A stretch of DNA of 64,000 nt from Empedobacter sedimenti (GTDB taxonomy: Bacteria > Bacteroidota > Bacteroidia > Flavobacteriales > Weeksellaceae), in assembly GCF_030005555.1 (NCBI RefSeq), contig NZ_JASCQG010000013.1:1-64000 (forward strand). The letters run 5' to 3'. The notes below the pieces were generated by a model. That model was not told the DNA's origin. It saw nothing but the letters and a program-made list of their open reading frames with translations, and searched no databases. Positions 8,779 to 17,372 of this stretch are shown one piece after another. Made by a program: the position numbers and the translations under genes. Position 1 is the first letter of the stretch. The number at the start of each line of letters is the position of its first letter.

Positions 8779-9351
8779 ATGAACGATTTAGTTAAAGGAA
8801 TTATCAAACAATTCCAGTATTATAAACAATTAGGTGAAAAAACGTTTGAGCAATTATCCCAAGATGATTTGTTTTGGCAATACAACGAAAACTCAAATAG
8901 TATTGCGATTATTGTGAATCATCTTTCTGGAAATATGTTATCACGTTGGACAGATTTTTTAACTACAGATGGTGAAAAAGAGTGGCGAAATCGTGATGAA
9001 GAATTTGAAGATACAATCAAAACGAAGCAAGAACTTTTAGAGAAATGGGAGAAAGGATGGAAATGTTTGTTTGATGCTTTAGCACAAATTAAAACGGACG
9101 AAGATTTGAATCAAATTATCTATATCCGAAATGAAGGACATACAGTTATAGAAGCGATCAATCGTCAATTGGCGCATTATCCGTATCATGTTGGACAAAT
9201 CGTTTTTATTGGAAAACTATTAAAAGACAATGAATGGAATTCACTTTCGATTCCGAAAAATAAATCAGCAGATTATAATCAAACAAAGTTTTCGGTTGAT
9301 AAAAAAGTGCAGCATTTTACAGATGAGTTTTTAGATGATAAAGAAAAATAA
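8779..9351 (+). CDS. DUF1572 protein, DinB-like fold
   Basis: A 190-residue four-helix-bundle protein of the DinB/YfiT superfamily. SIAIIVNHLSGNMLSRWTDFL and QLAHYPYHVGQIVFIGKLLK contain the metal-site histidines (H in NHLSGN, and H-x3-H in AHYPYH). Relatives bind a divalent metal; some are bacillithiol-dependent transferases. The tail SIPKNKSADYNQTKF is typical of DUF1572. Biochemical role here is unknown. Confidence 0.85.
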   Translation: MNDLVKGIIKQFQYYKQLGEKTFEQLSQDDLFWQYNENSNSIAIIVNHLSGNMLSRWTDFLTTDGEKEWRNRDEEFEDTIKTKQELLEKWEKGWKCLFDALAQIKTDEDLNQIIYIRNEGHTVIEAINRQLAHYPYHVGQIVFIGKLLKDNEWNSLSIPKNKSADYNQTKFSVDKKVQHFTDEFLDDKEK

Positions 9352-9374
9352 AAAAAGCTCCATTCGGAGCTTTT
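9347..9374. terminator. Bidirectional terminator, DUF1572 / aqpZ
   Basis: AAAAGCTCC (9353-9361) pairs with GGAGCTTTT (9366-9374). The long T run is on the minus strand, so it fits aqpZ best, but it also follows DUF1572. Confidence 0.8.
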
Positions 9375-9379
9375 AAGTT

Positions 9380-10090
9380 TTATGCTAAATTTTCTTCTTT
9401 CTGTAAAAGGAATTTATAAATCAACCCTCCTACAATTGCTCCAGCGATTGGCGCAACCCAAAATAACCATAATTGATTTAAAGATTCTCCACCTACAAAA
9501 ATTGCTTGTGATGTAGAACGAGCAGGATTTACAGATGTATTAGTGATTGGAATTGAAATTAAGTGTATTAATGTTAAGGCTAAACCAATTGCAATTCCAG
9601 CAAATTTTCCGTTAGCAAATTTATCTGTCGCACCTAAAATAACGATTAAGAAGAAAGCTGTTAAGACAAATTCAATTAAAAAAGCCGATTGTAAACTATA
9701 GCCATGTGGTGAAAAAGCGCCATAACCATTTGTTGCAAATGCACCAGCTTTGGTATTGTCTATTGCAAAATCTGCATTTCCTGAAGCGATAACATACAAT
9801 ACTCCTGCCGCAGCAGTAGCACCTAAAACTTGAGAAATGATGTACGGAGCTAATTGTTTTCCGTCAAATCGTCCACTTGCGAATAATCCAAAAGAAACAG
9901 CAGGGTTAAAGTGCCCGCCAGAAATATGACCAACTGCGTAAGCCATTGTTAATACTGTAAGACCAAATGCTAAAGCAACGCCAGCGTAACCAATTCCTAA
10001 TTCTGGAATTCCTGCTGCGAAGATTGCACTACCACAACCTCCAAAAACTAACCAAAATGTACCGAAAAACTCGGCTGCATAATTTTTCAT
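9380..10090 (-). CDS. aqpZ: Aquaporin Z
   Basis: A six-helix water channel of 236 residues. Both NPA loops are present: N62-P63-A64 and N188-P189-A190. H176 and R191 match the aromatic/arginine filter of E. coli AqpZ, and the helix [24 protein letters not shown] is almost identical to it, so water rather than glycerol transport is likely. It is encoded alone, in the same direction as gcvP upstream, with gcvP's terminator in between. Confidence 0.95.
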   Translation of the reverse strand: MKNYAAEFFGTFWLVFGGCGSAIFAAGIPELGIGYAGVALAFGLTVLTMAYAVGHISGGHFNPAVSFGLFASGRFDGKQLAPYIISQVLGATAAAGVLYVIASGNADFAIDNTKAGAFATNGYGAFSPHGYSLQSAFLIEFVLTAFFLIVILGATDKFANGKFAGIAIGLALTLIHLISIPITNTSVNPARSTSQAIFVGGESLNQLWLFWVAPIAGAIVGGLIYKFLLQKEENLA

Positions 10091-10173
10091 AAATGTTTTT
10101 AAATTAAAAGTTTAGTTAGAATGAATTTAAGAAAATTTTAAGAAATAATATATTTTTTCTTGATTATTCTCAC

Positions 10174-10204
10174 AAAAAAAATCGCTCCGATTTCTCAGAG
10201 CGAT
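10174..10204 (-). terminator. gcvP terminator
   Basis: ATCGCTC (10181-10187) pairs with GAGCGAT (10198-10204). On the minus strand the stem is followed by a run of T. Confidence 0.85.
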
Positions 10205-10234
10205 TTATATTTAAAAATATTCTTTTCAGAATGA

Positions 10235-13090
10235 TTAATCCATATAAGCTTCAATAGGAGCACAAGTACAGATTAAGTTACGATCTCCGTAAGCATCATC
10301 AATACGCGAAACTGAAGCAAAGAATTTACGTTCGCGAACCCACTCTAATGGATAAGCTGCTTTAGAACGTGTATAAGGATATTCCCACTCATCACCAGTA
10401 ATTAAGTGAATTGGGTGTGGAGCATTGTGTAATACATTGTTGTCTGCTGGATAATCTCCGTTAGCAACCTCATCAATTTCTTGACGAATTGAGATTAATG
10501 CATCACAAAAACGATCTAATTCTGCTTTGTTTTCAGATTCTGTTGGCTCAACCATTAATGTTCCAGCAACTGGGAAAGATACTGTTGGCGCATGGAATCC
10601 GTAATCGATTAAACGTTTTGCAATATCTGTAACTTCGATACCAGCTTTTTTGAATGGACGACAATCTAAGATAAATTCGTGCGCTACTACATTGTTTGCA
10701 TTTGTATATAAAATATCAAAATGTTTTTCTAAACGAGTTTTCATGTAATTAGCATTCAAAATTGCACCTTGTGTTGCTTTCAATAAACCTTCTGCACCTA
10801 ACATCAAAATGTATGAGTAAGAAATTGGTAAAATGAATGCTGAACCATAAGGAGCTGCAGCGAATGTATTTTTCGCTTCTTTTCCTCCAGTTTCAATTAA
10901 TGGAGAAGATCCTAAGAAAGGAGCTAAATGTGCTTTAACACAGATTGGTCCAACTCCAGGTCCACCACCTCCGTGAGGAATAGCGAAAGTTTTGTGTAAG
11001 TTTAAGTGACAAACGTCTGCACCAATATTACCTGGTGAAGTTACACCAACTTGCGCATTCATGTTTGCACCGTCCATATAAACTTGACCTCCGTAAGCGT
11101 GAATCATTTCAGTAACTTCTTCGATATTGCTATCAAAAGCTCCATAAGTTGATGGATAAGTAATCATCAATGCAGCTAAGTTATCTTTATGTTTTTCACA
11201 TTTTTCTTTCAAGTCAACTAAATCTGTTTCACCAGATTCTAAGTTTTTCACAACAACAACTTGCATTCCAGCCATTGCAGCTGATGCAGGGTTAGTTCCG
11301 TGAGCAGATTGTGGAATTAATGCGATGTTACGGTGTCCTTCTCCTTTTGATTCAAAGTAAGAACGGATTACCATTAATCCTGCATATTCTCCTTGTGCAC
11401 CAGAGTTTGGTTGTAAAGAAGTAGCGTCAAAACCAGTGATTACAGATAAATAATCTTCTAAGTTTTGGATTAATGTTTGGTAACCTACAACTTGATCTTT
11501 TGGTGTGAAAGGGTGTACATTACCCATTCTTTCCCAAGACATATGTAATAATTCTGTTGCAGCATTCAATTTCATTGTACAAGAACCTAATGCAATCATC
11601 GATTGGTTAAGAGCTAAATCTTTACGCTCTAAACGTTTGATGTAACGCATTAATTCTGTTTCTGTATGATATAAATTGAAGTTTTCGTGTGTTAAGAAAT
11701 CAGAAGTTCTGATTAAATCTTGTGGTAAATAAGATTCGTCAACCTCAAACTCGAAACCATCTTCTGTATTTTTAATTGTTGCAAAAACACTTAATAATTC
11801 GAAAATATCTTCTTCTGAAGTCATTTCATCAACAGTAATTGAAATTTTTCCGTTCTCGAAACCATTTACGTTAATGTCTTCTTCTTCAAAAATCTTCACG
11901 ATTTCGTCAGAGTTTTCAACCTCGATTTGAATTGTATCGAAGAAAGAAGTGTTCACTAATTTAAATCCTAAGTGCTCTAAACCTCCGTGTAAAACAGCAG
12001 CTTTAGTATGGATTTGATCAGCGATATATTGTAAACCATCTTTACCGTGGTAAACTGCGTAGAAAGAAGCCATAACAGCTAATAAAACTTGAGCAGTACA
12101 GATGTTAGATGTTGCTTTTTCACGTTTGATGTGTTGCTCACGTGTTTGTAAAGCCATACGCAATGCATAGTTTCCTAAACGATCTTGAGAAACACCAATA
12201 ATACGACCAGGAATTACACGTTTGTAATCTTCAGTACAACCAATAAAAGCTGCGTGAGGTCCACCGTATCCCATCGGAACACCAAAACGTTGAGAAGTAC
12301 CAATTGCAATATCAGCTCCCCATTCACCAGGAGGTGTTAATAAAGTTAAAGCTAATAAATCTGTTGCTACAGCTACTTTAACACCAACAGCATTTGCTTT
12401 TTCTACAAATGTTCTGTAGTTATTAATTTGTCCTCCTTTACTAATGTATTGTACAATCGCACCGAAGAATTCTTCTGTAATTTCAGTTGTTTCAAAATTT
12501 CCTACAACTAATTCAATTCCTAATCCATGAGCTTTTGTCTCTAAAACAGCAATAGATTGTGGAAACAAATTATCTGCTACAAAAAATTTGTTAACATTAT
12601 TTTTCTTTTGATCACGAGAACGAGATTCAAATAACATGTGCATAGCCTCACCACAAGCTGTTCCTTCATCTAATAAAGAAGCATTTGCGATAGGTAAACC
12701 TGTTAAGTCAGAAATGACTGTTTGGAAATTTAACAAAGCCTCTAAACGACCTTGTGCAATTTCTGCTTGGTAAGGTGTATAAGCTGTGTACCAACCAGCA
12801 TTTTCTAAAACATTACGTTGGATAGGAGCAGGTAAAATTGTTCCATAATATCCATATCCTAAATAATTTTTTACTTTTTTATTCTGGGCAGCTAATTCAG
12901 CTAAATGATTAGTTGCTTCAAATTCAGATAAAGCTTCTGGTAAATCCAAAGCCTCTGTCAATCTAATATTTTGAGGTAATGTAGCCTCTACTAAAGAATC
13001 AATAGAATCTTTCCCAATTACAGCAAGCATCTCTGCCGACTGTTCTGCATTGTTTCCAATATGTCTTATGGAAAAATCGTTTGTGTTCAT
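10235..13090 (-). CDS. gcvP: Glycine dehydrogenase (decarboxylating), P protein
   Basis: The PLP-dependent P protein of the glycine cleavage system decarboxylates glycine and passes the aminomethyl group to the H protein lipoyl arm. The 951 residues contain both homologous halves fused, as in E. coli. The PLP lysine lies in NLHKTFAIPHGGGGPGVGPI, and the N-terminal FLGYGYYGTILPAPIQRNVLENAGWYTAYTPYQ-type region (KNYLGYGYYGT, TAYTPYQAE) is conserved. gcvT and gcvH are not in this window. No glycine riboswitch was recognised in the 226 bp upstream. Confidence 0.98.
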   Translation of the reverse strand: MNTNDFSIRHIGNNAEQSAEMLAVIGKDSIDSLVEATLPQNIRLTEALDLPEALSEFEATNHLAELAAQNKKVKNYLGYGYYGTILPAPIQRNVLENAGWYTAYTPYQAEIAQGRLEALLNFQTVISDLTGLPIANASLLDEGTACGEAMHMLFESRSRDQKKNNVNKFFVADNLFPQSIAVLETKAHGLGIELVVGNFETTEITEEFFGAIVQYISKGGQINNYRTFVEKANAVGVKVAVATDLLALTLLTPPGEWGADIAIGTSQRFGVPMGYGGPHAAFIGCTEDYKRVIPGRIIGVSQDRLGNYALRMALQTREQHIKREKATSNICTAQVLLAVMASFYAVYHGKDGLQYIADQIHTKAAVLHGGLEHLGFKLVNTSFFDTIQIEVENSDEIVKIFEEEDINVNGFENGKISITVDEMTSEEDIFELLSVFATIKNTEDGFEFEVDESYLPQDLIRTSDFLTHENFNLYHTETELMRYIKRLERKDLALNQSMIALGSCTMKLNAATELLHMSWERMGNVHPFTPKDQVVGYQTLIQNLEDYLSVITGFDATSLQPNSGAQGEYAGLMVIRSYFESKGEGHRNIALIPQSAHGTNPASAAMAGMQVVVVKNLESGETDLVDLKEKCEKHKDNLAALMITYPSTYGAFDSNIEEVTEMIHAYGGQVYMDGANMNAQVGVTSPGNIGADVCHLNLHKTFAIPHGGGGPGVGPICVKAHLAPFLGSSPLIETGGKEAKNTFAAAPYGSAFILPISYSYILMLGAEGLLKATQGAILNANYMKTRLEKHFDILYTNANNVVAHEFILDCRPFKKAGIEVTDIAKRLIDYGFHAPTVSFPVAGTLMVEPTESENKAELDRFCDALISIRQEIDEVANGDYPADNNVLHNAPHPIHLITGDEWEYPYTRSKAAYPLEWVRERKFFASVSRIDDAYGDRNLICTCAPIEAYMD

Positions 13091-13316
13091 TGTGTTTGCG
13101 CTATGTTTATTTTGCGTAAAAATACATTATTTTCTCCTAAAATAAAATAGTTAGTTGATTATTAACCTTTAAAATAATTAACAAAAAAATCTTAAAATTG
13201 TGAACAAATTCTAAAGAAAAAAAACAAATATTTTGGGATATTTGAAAAATTGGCAATATAATTGAACGATAAAATCAGAAGAATTTTTTAAATTTATTCC
13301 GCATTAATTTTTACCT

Positions 13317-13661
13317 ATGCAAACAAAGAATTTTATGGAATTAGATGACAACACATCTGAAGTTAAAAAAGAAAAGAAATTTCCATTCTTGAAAAAGTTG
13401 GAAATGATGATGGAAGATGCAAAATTTGAAGATGCGAAGAAATCAAAAATGAAACGTGTTCATAAAAAAGGAACTTCGCAAATCGCAAAAAAAATGGGTG
13501 AAGAAGCTGTAGAAATGGTTATTGCTTCGGAACAAGATAACGACGAAAATTTTTTAGAAGAATCTGCAGACGTTTTCTTTTACTACCTGATGGCATTACA
13601 CGCAAGAGGGTACGAATTGAAAGATGTTTTGGAGATTTTAAAGAAAAGGCACAAAAAATAA
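13317..13661 (+). CDS. HisE-like / MazG-type phosphoribosyl-ATP pyrophosphohydrolase family protein
   Basis: A 114-residue all-alpha NTP pyrophosphohydrolase. The metal-binding E-E-x2-E ... E-x2-D pattern is seen in GEEAVEMVIAS and LEESADVFFYYLMAL, followed by a HisE-like end (LKDVLEILKKRH). A 40-residue charged N-terminal extension precedes the domain, longer than in usual HisE. No other his gene is nearby; instead an M48 protease follows 18 bp downstream. It may be a house-cleaning enzyme rather than a histidine enzyme. ATG at 13,335 is an alternative start. Confidence 0.75.
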   Translation: MQTKNFMELDDNTSEVKKEKKFPFLKKLEMMMEDAKFEDAKKSKMKRVHKKGTSQIAKKMGEEAVEMVIASEQDNDENFLEESADVFFYYLMALHARGYELKDVLEILKKRHKK

Positions 13662-13679
13662 TTAACACCTAACACTAAT

Positions 13680-14456
13680 ATGCAAAAAGGCGGTACGTCT
13701 ATAAAATTGATAGTTGCAGCTGCAATTGTGATTTTTTCGTTGATCAAATACTTCTCATCATCAGAAGTGAATGAAATTACAGGTGAAAAACAGTATATTT
13801 CTTTAACCAAAGATGATGAAATTGCAATGGGAGTAAATTCTGCGCCGCAAATGGCACAAGAATTTGGTGGTTTGTCGCAGAATGCGCAATATCAGCAACT
13901 CGTAAAGCAAGTTGGCGCTAAAGTTGTCAACAATAGTGATGCTAAAAAAACGAATTATCCTTTTCAGTTCTATGTTTTGGCAGATAATCGTACCGTAAAT
14001 GCTTTTGCGTTGCCTGGTGGTCCAATTTTTATTACCGAAGCGTTGTTGACTCGTTTGCAAAACGAAGATCAATTAGCTGGTGTTTTAGGACACGAAGTTG
14101 GACATGTTATTGCACGTCACAGTGCAGAACAAATTTCGAAGCAAGAACTTTCGCAAGGAATTGCAGGTGCAGCTGGTGTAGCAGCAGGCGATGCTAATTC
14201 GGCATATTATGCGCAAGTTGTAGCCAATATGGTGAATATGAAATATGGTCGTGATGATGAATTGGAATCTGATGATTTGGGCGTACGTTTTATGATTCAA
14301 GCAGGTTATAATCCAGAAGCATTGATTGGTGTAATGGATATTTTGGAAGAAGCTTCGGGAGGAAGTCAAGTTCCTGAATTTCAAAGTACGCATCCATCGC
14401 CGTCAAATCGTCGCGAAAAAATAAAAGCTGCTATAGAGAAGTATAGAAATCAGTAG
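13680..14456 (+). CDS. M48 family membrane-anchored zinc metalloprotease
   Basis: An N-terminal hydrophobic segment (about 8-24) leads a peptidase domain with the zinc motif H138-E139-V-G-H142 and the downstream ELESD acid motif near 194-198. The sequence STHPSPSNRREKI is typical of the BepA/YcaL-type small M48 group, which degrade or help fold envelope proteins. At 258 residues no TPR domain is attached. It probably shares a transcript with the HisE-like gene and the small membrane gene that follows by 2 bp. Confidence 0.9.
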   Translation: MQKGGTSIKLIVAAAIVIFSLIKYFSSSEVNEITGEKQYISLTKDDEIAMGVNSAPQMAQEFGGLSQNAQYQQLVKQVGAKVVNNSDAKKTNYPFQFYVLADNRTVNAFALPGGPIFITEALLTRLQNEDQLAGVLGHEVGHVIARHSAEQISKQELSQGIAGAAGVAAGDANSAYYAQVVANMVNMKYGRDDELESDDLGVRFMIQAGYNPEALIGVMDILEEASGGSQVPEFQSTHPSPSNRREKIKAAIEKYRNQ

Positions 14457-14458
14457 AA

Positions 14459-14881
14459 TTGAAAAATATTATTCATTTCTCCTTTCTTGATGTAATCTAT
14501 ATAATTCAATTAATCTGTTGTTTTTTATTTATTAAATACACAGAAGGGGTTGGTTATATTCAAGGAGATGATTTTTATTATACTTCCCAATTACAATCTT
14601 CTGGTAGTGATGATGATGTTTCAATTTTTAGTTTAGGATTGACAACAATACTATTTTTATTTATTAGTATATTTTTAAAAAGGAAATATAGAGTGTTGTC
14701 CTTTTATTTGTTGTTTGCTTATTTTTTACTGTTTTTAATTCAAATGGGAGATATAGATTCAACTATTTTACATGGTAATTTTGCTCTCCTGATAATTGTA
14801 GTCATAAATCTTTTTTTGACTTTTTATTTTTGGTTGATCCTTTTCAAGAAAATTAAAAATTATTTGAATAGAGAAGTTTAA
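14459..14881 (+). CDS. Hypothetical membrane protein
   Basis: About 140 residues with four hydrophobic segments (about 8-26, 57-74, 81-99, 107-130). No family recognised. The only start that keeps the first helix is TTG at 14,459, 2 bp after the M48 stop, suggesting translational coupling; this start is uncertain. Converges on the DCC gene with 3 bp between stops. Confidence 0.55.
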   Translation: MKNIIHFSFLDVIYIIQLICCFLFIKYTEGVGYIQGDDFYYTSQLQSSGSDDDVSIFSLGLTTILFLFISIFLKRKYRVLSFYLLFAYFLLFLIQMGDIDSTILHGNFALLIIVVINLFLTFYFWLILFKKIKNYLNREV

Positions 14882-14884
14882 ATT

Positions 14885-15286
14885 TTAATCAATAAACTTC
14901 GCTTTCAATTCTGGAGTAGGTAACCAACAACTTTCGTTTTTTCCAAACCAACGATAACGATTTTTCGCAATAAAGCTATAAACTACATCGCGTAAAGGTT
15001 TTGGAACAATCATAAAAATAGTTAACCAGGAAGTTATTCCGTCCAAATATTTCGAAATCTTTAGTGCGGCAGATGATTTGGTATGAAAATGATCATCTTC
15101 AATAAAAACGATAGAATCAAATTGAGTAGCTTCTAAATTATTTTCTTTCAAGAAATTTTGTCCAAAATCTGATTGCAACGAAGCAAAACGAAATTGATTT
15201 TTAGAATCATGTTCGATAATAAATTGCACCGATTGGTTGCATAAATTGCAAATTCCATCAAACAAAATAATTTTCCTCGTTTTCAT
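14885..15286 (-). CDS. DCC family thiol-disulfide oxidoreductase (DUF393)
   Basis: The 133-residue protein starts MKTRKIILFDGICNLCN: the D-G-x-C-x2-C motif defines the DCC family, with a thioredoxin-like fold. FRFASLQSDFGQ and the later SSAALKISKYL are also family features. The ATG six codons upstream falls inside a TACTTTTG -7 box (15,309 to 15,302) and is therefore rejected. It is divergent from an HTTM protein gene 72 bp away; DCC and HTTM domains are often neighbours or fused. Confidence 0.85.
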   Translation of the reverse strand: MKTRKIILFDGICNLCNQSVQFIIEHDSKNQFRFASLQSDFGQNFLKENNLEATQFDSIVFIEDDHFHTKSSAALKISKYLDGITSWLTIFMIVPKPLRDVVYSFIAKNRYRWFGKNESCWLPTPELKAKFID

Positions 15287-15301
15287 ACAATAAATATACG
15301 T

Positions 15302-15309
15302 CAAAAGTA
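15302..15309 (-). promoter_or_regulatory. -7 box of the DCC gene
   Basis: TACTTTTG on the minus strand matches TAnnTTTG, 15 nt before the chosen ATG at 15,286. Confidence 0.5.
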
Positions 15310-15358
15310 GCTAAACTCTAAAGGTTATTTTTAAATTAGCCAAAATTAACAATCAATC

Positions 15359-16747
15359 ATGTTTAGCGAATATCTATTCAGAAAAGTTGATAATTCTCCA
15401 CTTGTTATTTTTCGAATCATTTTCGGATTATTGATTGTGGCAGAATGTTGGGGAGCCATTTACACAGGCTGGGTACAGAATAATTTTGTTGATCCTAAAA
15501 TTTCATTTTCATTCATCGGTTTTGAATGGACGAATGTATTTCTTGGTGCGAAAATGATTTATTTCTATGCTGTTATGGGACTTTTAGGATGGTTTATTAC
15601 GTTTGGTTTTGCTTACAGATTTTCCTCAATAGTTTTTGCAATACTTTGGTCATTAACCTATTTTATGCAAAAAACGAGTTATAACAACCATTATTACTTG
15701 TTTATGTTGGTTTCTTGGATGATGACTATCATTCCGGCGCATCAGTTTTTTTCTGTTGATAGTTTAATTTTTCCGAGAATAAAAAGATTAACATGTCGTA
15801 ATTGGGTTCCGACTATTTTTATCATTCAGTTATTGATTGTTTACACATTTGCAGCTGTTAATAAAATTTATCCAGATTGGTTTAATGGAGTATTCTTGCA
15901 AATGAAGTTTCAAGAGTATGGAGATTTGCTGACCTTCAAATACAATTTAACAGGTTTAGGAAAAGTAGTGAGTAGTTTAGAGTTTGCTCAAGTATTTTCT
16001 TGGGGAGGTTTTTTCTTCGATTTATTGATTATCCCCGCAATGTTAGTGAAACGAACAAGAGGTATTGCAATAAAATGTGCAGTGTTTTTTCATATTTTTA
16101 ACTCTGCTGTTTTCGGAATCGGAATTTTCCCGTTTTTTGCTTTAGCGATGATGATTTTCTTTTACGATCCTGTGAAAATTCAAGAGTTGATTTTCCCAAA
16201 AAAATCATACATGATGGATCGTTCTGACGAAGATAATTTATTAACTACACGTCGTGTCATGTTCTCTTATTTGTTATTTTTTTATGTTATCTGGCAAACT
16301 TATTTACCTATTCGTCATTTTATTATTCCAGGAAATGTTTTTTGGACAGAGGAAGGTCATAGACTATCTTGGCGAATGATGTTACGTAATAAAGCAGGAG
16401 AAGTAGAGGTTTTTGTAACACGACCTGATCCCAAACAAAAAGGTAAATTCTTGAAGCGAGAAAAAGTTAAATTAGATGATTATTTGACATATAAACAAAT
16501 CTCTAAGATGGCTGTTAGCCCAGATATGATGTGGCAATTTGCTCGTTTTGTAAAGTACGAATATGCTAAAAAAGGAATCAAAGATGTAAAAGTTTTTGTA
16601 GATGCTAGAGTTTCGGTAAACGGAAGCGAGTATTATCAGTTTACCAATCCAAATTACAATTTAGCTTATACAACATGGAGTTATTTTGGGCATCAACCAT
16701 GGATTTTACCAACACCAAATGAGTTGCATTTATCTTATTTCGATTAA
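15359..16747 (+). CDS. HTTM domain membrane protein (vitamin K-dependent carboxylase-like)
   Basis: A 462-residue protein with about eight hydrophobic segments in the first 310 residues, including YNNHYYLFMLVSWMMTIIPAHQFFSVD and VNKIYPDWFNGVFLQ, typical of the horizontally transferred transmembrane (HTTM) domain shared with gamma-glutamyl carboxylase. The soluble C-terminal part holds IRHFIIPGNVFWTEEGHRLSWRMMLR, also conserved in bacterial members. Activity of the bacterial proteins is not established. Divergent from the DCC oxidoreductase. Confidence 0.85.
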   Translation: MFSEYLFRKVDNSPLVIFRIIFGLLIVAECWGAIYTGWVQNNFVDPKISFSFIGFEWTNVFLGAKMIYFYAVMGLLGWFITFGFAYRFSSIVFAILWSLTYFMQKTSYNNHYYLFMLVSWMMTIIPAHQFFSVDSLIFPRIKRLTCRNWVPTIFIIQLLIVYTFAAVNKIYPDWFNGVFLQMKFQEYGDLLTFKYNLTGLGKVVSSLEFAQVFSWGGFFFDLLIIPAMLVKRTRGIAIKCAVFFHIFNSAVFGIGIFPFFALAMMIFFYDPVKIQELIFPKKSYMMDRSDEDNLLTTRRVMFSYLLFFYVIWQTYLPIRHFIIPGNVFWTEEGHRLSWRMMLRNKAGEVEVFVTRPDPKQKGKFLKREKVKLDDYLTYKQISKMAVSPDMMWQFARFVKYEYAKKGIKDVKVFVDARVSVNGSEYYQFTNPNYNLAYTTWSYFGHQPWILPTPNELHLSYFD

Positions 16748-16790
16748 TTTTTTGTAACTTTAAACAAATCAATTTCTAGAAAATACATTT

Positions 16791-17297
16791 ATGAAATATA
16801 CATTTTTAGCAATCGCTTTCTCAGCTTTTTTGTTTTCTTGTAATAAGAGTCCAGAAGATATGGGAGTTAATGCATACAAAGCGCAGAATAAAGAGGCGCA
16901 GGAAGAGAAAATATTCGATAGTATAAGTAAAGAAGCGCGACAAACGTTGGATGATTTTAAGCTAGCGTATTCGATGAAAGATACAACGACGACTAATTTC
17001 ATGTTACAAGAAAAGTTTGAAATTCCGAATGCTAAAGCAAAAGAAGGTATTTGGATTGGGAATATATTTACGGTTAACGATACGTTGAAAGGGGTTGTAA
17101 ACAGTCAACCACAATATACGAAGCTTGTAAAATTAAACGATACTGTAACAATTGATGAAAGTAAAATTTCGGATTGGATGTATTATAAAGCTGACAAAAT
17201 GATTGGTGGTTACACGATAAAGTACATTAGAAGTAAATTATCTGATGCTGAAAAAGTGGAATTTGACAAACAATATAAAGTAAAATTTGAAGATTAA
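16791..17297 (+). CDS. DUF2314 lipoprotein
   Basis: Lipobox FLFSC at residues 13-17 marks an outer-membrane or periplasmic lipoprotein of 168 residues. The mature part carries the DUF2314 pattern: IWIGNIFTVNDTLKGVVNSQP, KLNDTVTIDESKISDWMYY, KMIGGYTIKYIRSKLSDAE. Function of the family is unknown. A TAACTTTA -7-like box lies about 35 nt upstream. Ends at a bidirectional terminator. Confidence 0.82.
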   Translation: MKYTFLAIAFSAFLFSCNKSPEDMGVNAYKAQNKEAQEEKIFDSISKEARQTLDDFKLAYSMKDTTTTNFMLQEKFEIPNAKAKEGIWIGNIFTVNDTLKGVVNSQPQYTKLVKLNDTVTIDESKISDWMYYKADKMIGGYTIKYIRSKLSDAEKVEFDKQYKVKFED

Positions 17298-17320
17298 TTT
17301 CTTCTCAAAAATAATAAAAT

Positions 17321-17354
17321 CAAAAAGGCAATCTTTCGTTAGATTGCCTTTTTG
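17321..17354. terminator. Bidirectional terminator
   Basis: A 14-bp perfect stem (CAAAAAGGCAATCT and its complement) with loop TTCGTT separates the DUF2314 gene from tex. Confidence 0.9.
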
Positions 17355-17372
17355 ATTTTGAAATTATTTTCC

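Noticed and set aside
13091-13316. Glycine riboswitch before gcvP
   Set aside because: No glycine aptamer core or expression platform could be recognised in the AT-rich 226 bp.
14459-14881. Membrane gene as a fusion tail of the M48 protease
   Set aside because: The protease ends at its own stop two bases earlier and has full family length.
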